A stretch of DNA of 39,265 nt. Origin: a virus. A program made the position numbers and the translations under genes. Location: the IMG/VR virus record IMGVR_UViG_3300005602_000005, positions 1 through 39,265 of that record; one strand, given 5' to 3'. The notes under the pieces were generated by a model that was given only the letters and a program-made list of their open reading frames with translations, was not told the origin of the DNA and did no database searches. Below, one piece after another: positions 29,981-37,739 of this stretch (positions within the stretch are counted from its first letter, which is position 1; each line of letters opens with the position of its first letter).

Positions 29981-30796
29981 ATGACAGCGTTAACAAAAGT
30001 AGAAAACATTAACACAAGTTTAACGATTGTAAACCAGGTAGCTAACAATCGTGCAATGGCAAAAAAGCTTATGGAAACTAAGCACTATCAAAAGATAGGT
30101 GAAGATGGGATTTTTGCAATATGCATGGCAGCACAAGCAAATGGCATTGACGAGAGAAATGCTCTTAATGGAGAGATGTATTATGTCCAAGGACGAGTAG
30201 GAATGTCAGCGGAGGCTATGAATAAATATATCCGCATGGCAGGACATAGCGTGTCTTTAGTGAAGTTGGATGACAATGGATGCACTATCCGAGGTAAGAG
30301 AAAAGATACCGGCGATATTGCGGAGATTACCTTCGGTGTTGAGGACATGAGAAGCGCAGGAAAGAACTATGACAAGAACCGTAAGGATATGTTTTTTGCT
30401 AGGGCTTTGTCTAGGCTCAAGCGGATACTTTTTCCTGATATCTTAACAAAGATATACGAGAAAGGAGAATGCGAAGAAATGGCTAAGGCGGATGCTGAAT
30501 TGATTGAGGCGGAAACTGAATATGTAAAACAGCTTTACATTACCGATGATCAGGCGAGTGAATTATGCCATATCTTATCTGAATGTTCGGATGCGGTGAA
30601 GGAAGCTTTTCCAAAGATCTTGAAGACTACATTTAAAGTTTCTGATTTAGATCAGCTAAAGCCTGAGAAGTTTGATGAAGTTAAGCAGATGTTGATTGTT
30701 AGAAGAGATCATCATCAAAAAGAATTGGCTAAAAATCAAGATGTTGTTGTTGAGAAAGTGAATGAAGAAACCAGTGAGGTTGCAAATGCTGACTGA
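29981..30796 (+). CDS. recT: RecT-family single-strand annealing protein
   Basis: This is a 271-residue protein. QKIGEDGIFAICMAAQANGI (~41-60), NALNGEMYYVQGRVGMSAEA and RKDMFFARALSRLKRILFPD are RecT/Redbeta-family signatures. It anneals the single strands made by the exonuclease encoded next. GGAG is 7 bases before the ATG. Its end overlaps the exonuclease start by 11 bp. A copy of the 22-nt dyad motif lies inside the gene at 30521. Confidence 0.88.
   Translation: MTALTKVENINTSLTIVNQVANNRAMAKKLMETKHYQKIGEDGIFAICMAAQANGIDERNALNGEMYYVQGRVGMSAEAMNKYIRMAGHSVSLVKLDDNGCTIRGKRKDTGDIAEITFGVEDMRSAGKNYDKNRKDMFFARALSRLKRILFPDILTKIYEKGECEEMAKADAELIEAETEYVKQLYITDDQASELCHILSECSDAVKEAFPKILKTTFKVSDLDQLKPEKFDEVKQMLIVRRDHHQKELAKNQDVVVEKVNEETSEVANAD
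30521..30542. promoter_or_regulatory. 22-nt dyad motif, copy 2, inside recT
   Basis: All 22 bases match the copy at 13838-13859, core ATGTAAA-N5-TTTACAT. It is in-frame coding sequence here (EYVKQLYI). An exact 22-base match between a gene and a distant spacer is unlikely by chance. Confidence 0.5.
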
Positions 30797-31634
30797 AGAA
30801 GATCTAATCTACAGAAAAACAAGGATAGGAGCCAGCGACGCTGGCGCTATTATGCATGAAAATAAATGGTGTACTCCCTTAAAACTCTGGAAACAGAAAA
30901 ACAAATTGATTCCTCCCGATCCCGTCACCCCAAAGATGCAAAAAGGAATTGATTTTGAACCAGAAGCAAGAGATGCTTTTATCCAGTTAACAGGAATAAA
31001 GGTTAAACCCCGCAGGATCGAGCATCCGACGATTCCTTACATGTTTGCCACATATGACGGAATAACCGATTGCGAGGGCTGTCTTGTTGAAATTAAATCA
31101 GTTTCTTTTGATTCTTCGACTTTAGCTAAAGCAAAAAATAACGAAGTTGTTTCTATGCATTATGCACAGGTGCAACATCAAATTGAAGTTCCCAAAGTAA
31201 AACCTAAAGAATCTTACTACTGGGTCTACGATTACGACAATAAAAACGGGTTTTTGGTTGAAGTTAAACCCAATCGTGCATATATTGACGAGCTTTTGAA
31301 AAAGGAAGCCGAGTTCTATAAATGTTTGATGGATTGGATTGAGCCGGAATACACCATAAAAGATTACGAACAGAGGAACGATCCAGAATGGTTAGACTGT
31401 GCAGAACGATACCAGTCAGCAAAGAAATCCTTGAGTCTTTACGAAGAAGAAGTGGAAGGCTACCGAAAAAAGCTGATAGCTTTGAGTGGTGGATCAAATT
31501 CGATGGGGGGCGGTATCACGTTGTCGAAAGGTCTGCGAAAAGGCGCGATTCCATATGCGAGCATACCAGAAGTAAAAGCGCTTGATCTTGAAAAGCACAG
31601 GAAATCACCTACGGAATACTGGAGAGTGAGTTAA
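30786..31634 (+). CDS. YqaJ-type viral recombinase exonuclease
   Basis: This is a 282-residue protein. RIGASDAGAIM near the start, GIDFEPEARDAFIQLTG (~58-74), ATYDGITD, LVEIKSVS (Glu/Lys of the PD-(D/E)XK site) and YAQVQHQIEV (the Gln motif) appear in order, as in YqaJ/lambda-exonuclease enzymes. It degrades one strand of double-stranded ends for RecT to anneal. I chose the ATG at 30786 with GAGG upstream. The stop overlaps the next ATG (TAATG). Confidence 0.85.
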   Translation: MLTEEDLIYRKTRIGASDAGAIMHENKWCTPLKLWKQKNKLIPPDPVTPKMQKGIDFEPEARDAFIQLTGIKVKPRRIEHPTIPYMFATYDGITDCEGCLVEIKSVSFDSSTLAKAKNNEVVSMHYAQVQHQIEVPKVKPKESYYWVYDYDNKNGFLVEVKPNRAYIDELLKKEAEFYKCLMDWIEPEYTIKDYEQRNDPEWLDCAERYQSAKKSLSLYEEEVEGYRKKLIALSGGSNSMGGGITLSKGLRKGAIPYASIPEVKALDLEKHRKSPTEYWRVS

Positions 31635-31960
31635 TGACAATAACAACGCGTGGAACAATTCATCAACACATTACCTATTCAAATGATCATGTCGGCCATG
31701 TGGACTTTTGCATTACATTTAGATTTTCACCGACTCAGCTGCATGCCAATGTCCATGTGGTGCATAGGACTCATTTAGCAGGTAACATTATTCATCAAAG
31801 AAACATTGTAAATGAATATCATCAAATTCCACTTGGAACGAATCTGAAAAGCATTTGCAAAAACATTAAGATTAATGTAATTCCATCAGAAAATGGATTT
31901 GACTACATTTTTAAATGGGCGATTTACGCTAAGCAACGGCCTCAAGGATTAGTTGAGTGA
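31634..31960 (+). CDS. Early-operon protein, function unknown
   Basis: This 108-residue protein is His-rich and beta-leaning (MTITTRGTIHQHITYSNDHV, GHVDFCITFRFSPTQLHANV). It is coupled to the exonuclease through a TAATG overlap, which suggests work in the same recombination or replication step. No domain was recognised. Confidence 0.55.
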   Translation: MTITTRGTIHQHITYSNDHVGHVDFCITFRFSPTQLHANVHVVHRTHLAGNIIHQRNIVNEYHQIPLGTNLKSICKNIKINVIPSENGFDYIFKWAIYAKQRPQGLVE

Positions 31961-31966
31961 AATTGA

Positions 31967-32194
31967 TTAAGACTTCGCTACAGGCTTATCATCTTTGTTA
32001 AGCACATCTACAGTAATATGGATGTCAGTGTCCTTTTGGAGTGCTTCTTTTTCAATTTCTATTTTGATAGCATTATCAGTCTCAATATCATCTACGGCCT
32101 TGAAAAGCCCTGGCATAACTTCTGCACATCCTGTTAGTAGCATCAAGCTTAATGTGCTGAACCATTTCATGAATATACTTGCTTTGAAACTCAT
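31967..32194 (-). CDS. Small lipoprotein, possible outer-membrane spanin
   Basis: This 75-residue protein has a signal peptide with lipobox LLTG-Cys (hydrophobic FMKWFSTLSLMLLTGC, Cys23). The mature part is ~53 residues and acidic. The start overlaps the previous stop (TAATG). A small lipoprotein is what an o-spanin (Rz1-type) or an exclusion lipoprotein would look like, and it points to a host with an outer membrane. No Rz partner is adjacent, so the spanin idea is open. Confidence 0.6.
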   Translation of the reverse strand: MSFKASIFMKWFSTLSLMLLTGCAEVMPGLFKAVDDIETDNAIKIEIEKEALQKDTDIHITVDVLNKDDKPVAKS

Positions 32195-32376
32195 TATTTG
32201 TCCTTATGTTCTTCTAGCATTTGTATTACGGCATCTATAGCAGCATTTTTAGTGTTTTTGTCTTTGAGGTATTCTTCTTCAAAAAGTTCTACTAGATCTT
32301 CTACTAGACCTGCCGCTCTACGTATACCTTCGAACGATTTTTCTTTATTAAACAATTTAAAGATGGTGTCAAACAT
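32194..32376 (-). CDS. Small helical protein, function unknown
   Basis: This 60-residue protein is acidic and helical (FEGIRRAAGLVEDLVELFEE). It is linked by one-base overlaps to the gene before and the lipoprotein gene after, so the three form a coupled minus-strand trio. No domain was recognised. Confidence 0.5.
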   Translation of the reverse strand: MFDTIFKLFNKEKSFEGIRRAAGLVEDLVELFEEEYLKDKNTKNAAIDAVIQMLEEHKDK

Positions 32377-32630
32377 TATTTTGCCTTTTTCTTTGATTTA
32401 GGAATGTGAGCTCCTGATTTTCTTGCCTCCGATAAGGCTATTGCTACAGCTTGTTTTCTTGATGAAACAGGTTTTTCAGATTTGCCGGAATGAAGAGTAC
32501 CATGTTTGTACTCTTCCATAACAGTCGCAACTTTGCTTTTAGGATCTTTGATATGTTTTCTTTTAGCTGCGCCAGCGCCTGGTTTATCAGGATGTTTCAT
32601 CGCAGCTTTTGAATGATAATGTCTTTCCAT
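32376..32630 (-). CDS. DUF6496-like Lys-rich protein
   Basis: This 84-residue, very basic protein contains KVATVMEEYKHGTLHSGKSE and SRKQAVAIALSEARKSGAHI. These match the pattern 'v..vM.E...G.LhSGs... v.sRkQAiAIALsEArKaG' of the DUF6496 family. The biochemical role is unknown. It is divergent from the plus-strand operon at 32760, with a dyad motif in the spacer. Confidence 0.7.
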   Translation of the reverse strand: MERHYHSKAAMKHPDKPGAGAAKRKHIKDPKSKVATVMEEYKHGTLHSGKSEKPVSSRKQAVAIALSEARKSGAHIPKSKKKAK

Positions 32631-32691
32631 CTTTATTATTCCTCAAAAATGGCCTTTAGACTATGCTAAGGCTATTTGATGGTCATTTGCT

Positions 32692-32713
32692 AATGTAAAA
32701 TAGCTTTACATTT
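32692..32713. promoter_or_regulatory. 22-nt dyad motif, copy 3, in a divergent spacer
   Basis: AATGTAAA-ATAGC-TTTACATT has perfect 8-bp arms and differs from the other two copies mainly by one spacer base. It lies between divergent genes at 32630 and 32760, where an operator would control both. Confidence 0.6.
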
Positions 32714-32759
32714 GAGTATTCAAAATATGACTTGATAGATTTAACCGAAAGGATTTTCC

Positions 32760-33014
32760 GTGGAAAATAATCAGACAGAGCAAAAAAACATAATACAATG
32801 GCAGCCACTCATTGAAATGATCGTTGTATTAGTGACAATATTAGGATCAACCATTCCCTTGTATATACACACAGATTCAAAAATAGACGCAATGCATGAA
32901 ACCATTAAAGCCATAAATATGGAAATAAAAGATTTTCATACTAGACTTGCATTGCAAGATCAGGAATTCAAAATGCGCTTAAGCAATATCGAGGAAAGGA
33001 ATAAGACTAAATGA
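32760..33014 (+). CDS. Small membrane protein with coiled coil, holin-like layout
   Basis: This 84-residue protein has a hydrophobic helix at ~18-36 (IEMIVVLVTILGSTIPLYI), then a charged coiled coil (KAINMEIKDFHTRLALQDQE). The start is GTG with AAAGG about 8 bases upstream. Its stop overlaps the next ATG. It is the first gene of a seven- to nine-gene plus-strand operon and belongs with the 2606 and 7310 genes by design. Confidence 0.6.
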   Translation: MENNQTEQKNIIQWQPLIEMIVVLVTILGSTIPLYIHTDSKIDAMHETIKAINMEIKDFHTRLALQDQEFKMRLSNIEERNKTK

Positions 33015-33154
33015 ATGCGAATACAATTATTTGCCTAATAGGATGTCTTTCAAACATTATAGGTCCTTTATTTGGCAAATATGAACATTGGCTAAGGTCT
33101 ATTTCAGCAATTTGCTGGGGATATATTTTGGCAGAATTTACAAGAAAAGGATAA
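33011..33154 (+). CDS. Tiny membrane protein
   Basis: This 47-residue protein has two hydrophobic stretches (NTIICLIGCLSNIIGPLFG and ISAICWGYILAEF). GAGGAAAGGA precedes the ATG, which overlaps the previous stop. With the gene before it, it could form a holin-type pair. Confidence 0.5.
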   Translation: MNANTIICLIGCLSNIIGPLFGKYEHWLRSISAICWGYILAEFTRKG

Positions 33155-33157
33155 GAA

Positions 33158-33385
33158 ATGAACATTGAAGACATGCCAAGAAATCTCCAATTCGTATTTA
33201 TATCATTGCTTAGATCTGCAATCATCATTAAAGAAGAGGGGAAAGATAAAAAATTCTTTATTAATTTTGCTTCTGAAATATGGGAAAAAATGAATCTTAA
33301 TGATATTGAAGATTTAAAAAATATACTTAGCGAATACCTGAAAGCTGACATAGAAAAAATGATGAAGGAAATGAATAAGAAATGA
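33158..33385 (+). CDS. Short helical protein, function unknown
   Basis: This 75-residue protein is helical (LQFVFISLLRSAIIIKEEGK and DIEDLKNILSEYLKADIEKM). AAGGA precedes the ATG. Its size and helix layout resemble the 25190 and 25398 proteins. It overlaps the next gene (ATGA). Confidence 0.5.
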   Translation: MNIEDMPRNLQFVFISLLRSAIIIKEEGKDKKFFINFASEIWEKMNLNDIEDLKNILSEYLKADIEKMMKEMNKK

Positions 33386-33594
33386 GAGAACAGATAACTG
33401 TAAAAGAAATAAAGCCTACGCAAGACTATTCTACTTTAACCATATCTTTAAATATGGATTATTATAGAGATGAATTCAGAAAAGTATTTGAAAAATGGCA
33501 ACAAGATATTCAATTGGGATTGAGATTAACGAAACAAAATGAATTGTTTGATGATCTTATCAGAGTTTTAGAAGATGACAATGAAGTGAAATGA
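33382..33594 (+). CDS. Small protein, function unknown
   Basis: This 70-residue protein has a short beta-type start (ITVKEIKPTQDYSTLTISLN) and a helical, acidic end (ELFDDLIRVLEDDNEVK). Overlapping start and stop codons on both sides support it as a coupled operon member. Confidence 0.5.
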   Translation: MREQITVKEIKPTQDYSTLTISLNMDYYRDEFRKVFEKWQQDIQLGLRLTKQNELFDDLIRVLEDDNEVK

Positions 33595-33761
33595 ACTTTC
33601 TTTATATGAGCACACCACGAAAGTTTAGGATATTCAAATGTCCTAAATGCCAAGGAATAATCTTGAAAAGGAAAAAAGATATAGAATGGTTTGTTGGAAG
33701 CGGCGCTTCATTGCCTTGTAAGAAGTGCGGAAATAATCATGTTTTTGAGAAGAAGGATTAA
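33591..33761 (+). CDS. Small zinc-ribbon protein
   Basis: This 56-residue protein has CPKC (~17-20) and CKKC (~43-46), a four-cysteine zinc ribbon. The start ATG overlaps the previous stop (ATGA). Such tiny zinc proteins usually bind nucleic acid or protein; no target is evident. Confidence 0.55.
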   Translation: MNFLYMSTPRKFRIFKCPKCQGIILKRKKDIEWFVGSGASLPCKKCGNNHVFEKKD

Positions 33762-33765
33762 AGAA

Positions 33766-33954
33766 ATGAATATAGACATTGACGATGACCAAAAAAAAAT
33801 TTTACTTGAAACACTTGCAAAGGCTCTTGCCGTTTCTTACTTGCAGGGAAAAGATAATAGCAAAATTGAAAAGTTAATCCAAATAATTGCCTCAGCTTTG
33901 GAAAAAGAAGGTAAAATGCATATTTTTGAAAGCGTGTTTCAGGAATTTAAATAA
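33766..33954 (+). CDS. Short helical protein, function unknown
   Basis: This 62-residue protein is helical (ILLETLAKALAVSYLQGKDN and IIASALEKEGKMHIFESVFQ). The ATG at 33766, four bases after the zinc-ribbon stop, fits better than the upstream in-frame start. The closing 'iFEsVf.E' resembles the end of the 25398 protein. Confidence 0.5.
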   Translation: MNIDIDDDQKKILLETLAKALAVSYLQGKDNSKIEKLIQIIASALEKEGKMHIFESVFQEFK

Positions 33955-34114
33955 GAAATCAATGCGGTTCTGAAGGATATATTAAAGAAATGATTATATC
34001 AATAAAAGATTATATAGTTTACTGCTTAATAAATTTAAGTTATTCACATTATATTGTAGGGGTATAAACTAATTTATTCACTCAACATAATGAATACTAT
34101 CAGACGTTAAAAAC
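33955..34114 (+). other. AT-rich gap without a clear gene
   Basis: Only a 25-codon frame (33990-34067, MIISIKDYIVYCLINLSYSH ...) is visible, preceded by AAAGAA, and I do not trust it. No strong hairpin or repeat was seen. Confidence 0.4.
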
Positions 34115-34351
34115 ATGAAACAAAATCTTGAAAAATCCATAAAAAATAGAATCACAATCACTGAATATGAATATGGAGTCATTATCAATTATCCAATTTG
34201 CTTAACATGGCTGTGCGAATTAGTAAAAATGATAGATGACAGATCAGATTACGATATCGTCGACGGTCTTATTTCAGAGTATTACAATGGCATGTGTATA
34301 ACCTCCAAAGAAAACTCTATGAAATGGCGTAAGGAATTGGGTATTGAATGA
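34115..34351 (+). CDS. Small protein, function unknown
   Basis: This 78-residue protein begins MKQNLEKSIKNRITITEYEY and has a central 'YPICLTWLCELVKMIDDRSD' stretch. The ribosome site is weak. Residue use is natural for this phage. No domain was recognised. Confidence 0.45.
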   Translation: MKQNLEKSIKNRITITEYEYGVIINYPICLTWLCELVKMIDDRSDYDIVDGLISEYYNGMCITSKENSMKWRKELGIE

Positions 34352-34407
34352 ACTTTGAATAAAGGTAGCTTTCAAATTCGCTAAAAAATTACACGAAGGA
34401 GAAGAAA

Positions 34408-34878
34408 ATGAACCCAGAAAACAAGTGGCTGGAAAAAGAGATAGCAAATCTAAAGTACGACATGAGAGTGACAAGAAGGCGAAGGGCTGATCCACGTGAT
34501 GATATGAGAAAGTGCATCGTTATATTATTTCTATTGCTTCCTCTTCTTTTCTTAGCTTCAAAAACACATGCTGAGGATATTTTACCGCCAAGTTATGACA
34601 TTTGTGCAAATGACAGGATATACATCAATTCAGAAGAGCTAGATTGCAATGAAGCTGTGTTTATGTTCCATATTGGTGAAAATATCTGGCTTAAGACAAT
34701 TGCTTTGCATAGAGATGAGACTGGTTTGTATACGTTCGAGAGTGAAATAGAAACAGAAGGTCTAAAAACAGAATATCAGAAAATGTGGAAATGTCCCTAT
34801 TGCCATCGCTATTGGCCTATAGGTAAAGCATGCCAAAATCCCGATTGTCCATCTAAATACAAAAGAAGAATAGGTTGA
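34408..34878 (+). CDS. Membrane or secreted protein with C-terminal zinc ribbon
   Basis: This is a 156-residue protein. A basic N-terminal segment (~20-32, RVTRRRRADPRDDMRK) precedes a hydrophobic helix (~35-52, CIVILFLLLPLLFLASKTHA) with an Ala-X-Ala-like cut site (THA-ED). A soluble domain follows, then the four-cysteine ribbon CPYCHRYW...CQNPDCP (~131-150). AAGGAG gives a strong ribosome site. Zinc ribbons on secreted phage proteins are uncommon. Role unknown. Confidence 0.6.
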   Translation: MNPENKWLEKEIANLKYDMRVTRRRRADPRDDMRKCIVILFLLLPLLFLASKTHAEDILPPSYDICANDRIYINSEELDCNEAVFMFHIGENIWLKTIALHRDETGLYTFESEIETEGLKTEYQKMWKCPYCHRYWPIGKACQNPDCPSKYKRRIG

Positions 34879-34883
34879 AAATT

Positions 34884-35096
34884 ATGAAGCAAATTTTGAT
34901 TTTATTAGGTGTTTTCATGCCAGTCTTTGGTTTTGCAGATCTCAAGCAATACTTAAAGGATAGGATCGATGAGACAGGAAAAGAAATGACAAAGTATCTA
35001 GTCGATGATGATTATATGGAAAATCCTCATTGGATTTATCTCTCAGGTGTGAATGATACCTATTACGAGATATTATATCATCTCTCAAGAGATTAA
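34884..35096 (+). CDS. Small secreted protein
   Basis: This 70-residue protein has a clear signal peptide (MKQILILLGVFMPVFGFA-DL), leaving about 50 acidic, Tyr-rich residues (YMENPHWIYLSGVNDTYYEI). I chose the ATG at 34884 over the upstream TTG. It ends 4 bp into the convergent tail-spike gene. With the zinc-ribbon gene before it, two exported proteins close the operon. Confidence 0.55.
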   Translation: MKQILILLGVFMPVFGFADLKQYLKDRIDETGKEMTKYLVDDDYMENPHWIYLSGVNDTYYEILYHLSRD

Positions 35097-36640
35097 ACAT
35101 ATTCCGTAACAATCACGATTCCAGCAGCACCCGCGTTTCCTGCTACAGCGGAAGCAGATGTTGACAACGCTTTTCCTGCTCCTCCCGCTCCTGAGTTAGC
35201 AGCTCCGCTAGCTGTGCTTGCTCCTCCGAAAGGAGCTGCGCCTCCTTGGCCAAACATTGCAACTGTTCCTGTGCCTGCTGTCCATGAATAAAGAGAATTT
35301 CCACCGAAATTTCCTACAATATTAACATCTCCACCAGTAGCAGAACCACCAGCCGATCCGTTTACTGTATTTCCAACAGATGCGCCAGCACCTCCACCAC
35401 CCGTTCCACCGCCTGCTGTCAATAAAGCACCGAAAGTAGTATTGCCACCATTTCCACCATTTACAGCTCCAGCCGATCCAGGCGTTCCAGCAGTTCCAAT
35501 TGTCACGGTTTGAGAAGTTCCTATAGTTGCCGCCGTAAATGTTTTACGAACGTAGCCGCCAGCACCTCCACCGGCTGATGCTGCGACAGTAGATGCTCCT
35601 GTAGCTGCACATCCTCCACCAGCACCACCACCTCCGATTGATTCAACGATGCAATATTTCATTCCGGCCGTTGGCGTATAGGTTCCGCTGCTTGTAAATA
35701 CTTGTGCAACAACTTTTTGAAATGAAGTACCAGGTAGAATTGTTTGAGTGGTGGTATTAATTGTGCTCGATGATCCTGTAAATGCCAATTCGGAATATTG
35801 AAGTGTTCCGGCCCCTGTAATTGCATTAGTATTAGAACTTGATATTGCAGATAATGCAATAGTAACTGTCGCACCTGCTCCAACAGAAAGACCGCTGCTT
35901 GTATTAGCAGCAATATTTGAATTGTTTATGCTATGATCTCCTGCAATTGCAGTGGAATTAGCAATTAATGCGCCAACAAAATTGGCATTATTCAATGTAA
36001 AATAACCAGTACTAGAAGTTGTAATTGAATTAATGAAATTAACATCATATAAACTAAGGCTTCCTGAACCACTTACCGTAGATGCTGTTGTGCTTAATCC
36101 ATCATTTTCATATATACCGCCCCATATCTTTATCGCACCTGCTCCACTGTGCGCAAAATAAGCTATTAATGTTGTATTGATGTTACCGCGACAGTTTAAA
36201 AGCTCTATTTTCGAAGATCCTGATGAACTAGTAAAAGAAACAGCCGTGTTGTTATCTGCCATGATAAAACATGACGTAAGCTCCACATCTGTTGCACTGC
36301 TTCCACTTACAACCAAACAAAAATCTGAGTTTGTTTTGAGACAAATACCGGAAAGTGCGCATGTACCCGCAAAAGTCGCCGTTGCCTTACCAAGAATAAT
36401 AACATTTGGAGAATTTCCGAAAGCTACATCTGCATCGCAAGGATAAGCTGATAAATTGACGCCTGCTTTTAGAGTGAGGTTCTCGGTATATGTATTTGGC
36501 ATGATGAAGATCGTGTCGCCACTAGATGCACTCGTCAATGCTGCTGCTATTGATGTATGAGTACCCAATCCAGCGGTTTTATTAACAATCCATTTTGCCG
36601 TTGCAAAATTATTATCACCAGTAGTAAAAACTGTAGCCAT
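35093..36640 (-). CDS. Tail spike: beta-helix plus glycine-rich receptor-binding end
   Basis: This is a 515-residue protein. Residues ~1-285 show right-handed beta-helix style repeats (SIAAALTSASSGDTIFIMPN then TYTENLTLKAGVNL ...; ELTSCFIM; SLYDVNFI). After a linker, FTSSGTYTPTAGMKYCIVES leads into a glycine-rich domain (GGGGAGGGC ... GGGTGGGGAGAS) ending GIVIVTEYV. Gly-rich loops of this kind often form phage receptor-binding tips. It is the last gene of the late tail module. Confidence 0.7.
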   Translation of the reverse strand: MATVFTTGDNNFATAKWIVNKTAGLGTHTSIAAALTSASSGDTIFIMPNTYTENLTLKAGVNLSAYPCDADVAFGNSPNVIILGKATATFAGTCALSGICLKTNSDFCLVVSGSSATDVELTSCFIMADNNTAVSFTSSSGSSKIELLNCRGNINTTLIAYFAHSGAGAIKIWGGIYENDGLSTTASTVSGSGSLSLYDVNFINSITTSSTGYFTLNNANFVGALIANSTAIAGDHSINNSNIAANTSSGLSVGAGATVTIALSAISSSNTNAITGAGTLQYSELAFTGSSSTINTTTQTILPGTSFQKVVAQVFTSSGTYTPTAGMKYCIVESIGGGGAGGGCAATGASTVAASAGGGAGGYVRKTFTAATIGTSQTVTIGTAGTPGSAGAVNGGNGGNTTFGALLTAGGGTGGGGAGASVGNTVNGSAGGSATGGDVNIVGNFGGNSLYSWTAGTGTVAMFGQGGAAPFGGASTASGAANSGAGGAGKALSTSASAVAGNAGAAGIVIVTEYV

Positions 36641-36648
36641 GAGTTACC

Positions 36649-37731
36649 TTAAGTTAAGTTCCAACCGCCGACAGCATATTGAGCCATCCATACAGTACCC
36701 GTAGATTTATAGACCAATTGAATCGCATCCCCGCGTTGTGTATTTACTGCGGTTCCCGCTGCTGCCGTGACAGTAGTTCCTAGACGAATCGTCTGTCCTG
36801 TATTAGCAGTGATTGTTAAATTGCTTGCTGTATCAACTGAGAAATCAATGGTATCTCCTTCAGCAGGAGAAGCTGGCAATGTAGCGGTTGCTGCTGCTGT
36901 AATGAAATAACCATTATTTTTAGCTGCATTAAAAGCACCCGATGTTTCAGACCATGTAAACCCTGAGCTTGTAAGAGAAACAAAACCATTGGCATCTACA
37001 GTAAAGTTAGCGCTATTGAAAGCTGCAAGGCCTATCTTAGTAGCATCAGTTGATGCAATAGCCTGAGAAATTTGAACCTGAGTCGTTAATGAATTGGCAG
37101 CTGTTGCAACTGTTCTAACAGGATTTGTTCCAGCAGCAACAGTTCCACCTAGGATACTGATATTTCCACTTGCATCTGCGACAGTTGGGTCAGTTCCAGC
37201 ACCACTTGTTGCATTAGGATGAACTCCTAAGATACCAGAATTTGTCGTAGAACCCTTAAGATTGACAAAACCATTGGCATCTACGGTAAATTGAGCACTT
37301 GAAAAATTGCTCAAACCTACTTTCGTTGCATCTGTCGCCGCTAGTGCTTGTGATCTCTGTACTTGTAATTGCATCGTGTTAGCACCAGTTCCATTTGTTA
37401 GAACTGGATTTGTTCCTGCAGCAACGGCAGCACCATTGAATGTGACTATTCCAGCTAATGGTGAAACTGGAGTTGTCCCACTTTGAAGAGCAAACTTTTC
37501 AACTACAACTCCGCCGGCCGAAACATCTAATGTAATATTTGGAGCAGAATATCCAATTGTTATGCTTCCTGAAGGAGACGTAAGAGTTCCAACACGGATT
37601 TGAGGAGATGTAGCATTTCCAATTAGCAATTGTCCATTTGCCGTAACTTGAGCGGAGCCCGAGGTTAAGGAATTACCTGTGAAATCCACATTTAGCGCAT
37701 ACATCACGCTTCCAGTATCAAAACCCGGCAT
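36649..37731 (-). CDS. Tail fibre protein with internal duplication
   Basis: This 360-residue protein has beta-rich, low-charge sequence. Two ~60-residue units repeat: VAAGTNPVLTNGTGANTMQL with ATDATKVGLSNF and FTVDANGFVNLKG, then VAAGTNPVRTVATAANSLTT with STDATKIGLAAF and FTVDANGFVSLTS. The C-terminal ~100 residues (NNGYFITAAATATLPASPAE ... QLVYKSTGTVWMAQYAVGGW) are a common fibre end domain. Eight bases separate it from the spike gene. Confidence 0.65.
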   Translation of the reverse strand: MPGFDTGSVMYALNVDFTGNSLTSGSAQVTANGQLLIGNATSPQIRVGTLTSPSGSITIGYSAPNITLDVSAGGVVVEKFALQSGTTPVSPLAGIVTFNGAAVAAGTNPVLTNGTGANTMQLQVQRSQALAATDATKVGLSNFSSAQFTVDANGFVNLKGSTTNSGILGVHPNATSGAGTDPTVADASGNISILGGTVAAGTNPVRTVATAANSLTTQVQISQAIASTDATKIGLAAFNSANFTVDANGFVSLTSSGFTWSETSGAFNAAKNNGYFITAAATATLPASPAEGDTIDFSVDTASNLTITANTGQTIRLGTTVTAAAGTAVNTQRGDAIQLVYKSTGTVWMAQYAVGGWNLT

Positions 37732-37739
37732 ATTCCTCC

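Noticed and set aside
35659-36446. Long opposite- and same-strand alternative frames inside the tail-spike gene
   Set aside because: They are by-products of the Gly/Ala/Thr-rich codons of the real gene, with no ribosome sites or plausible protein features.
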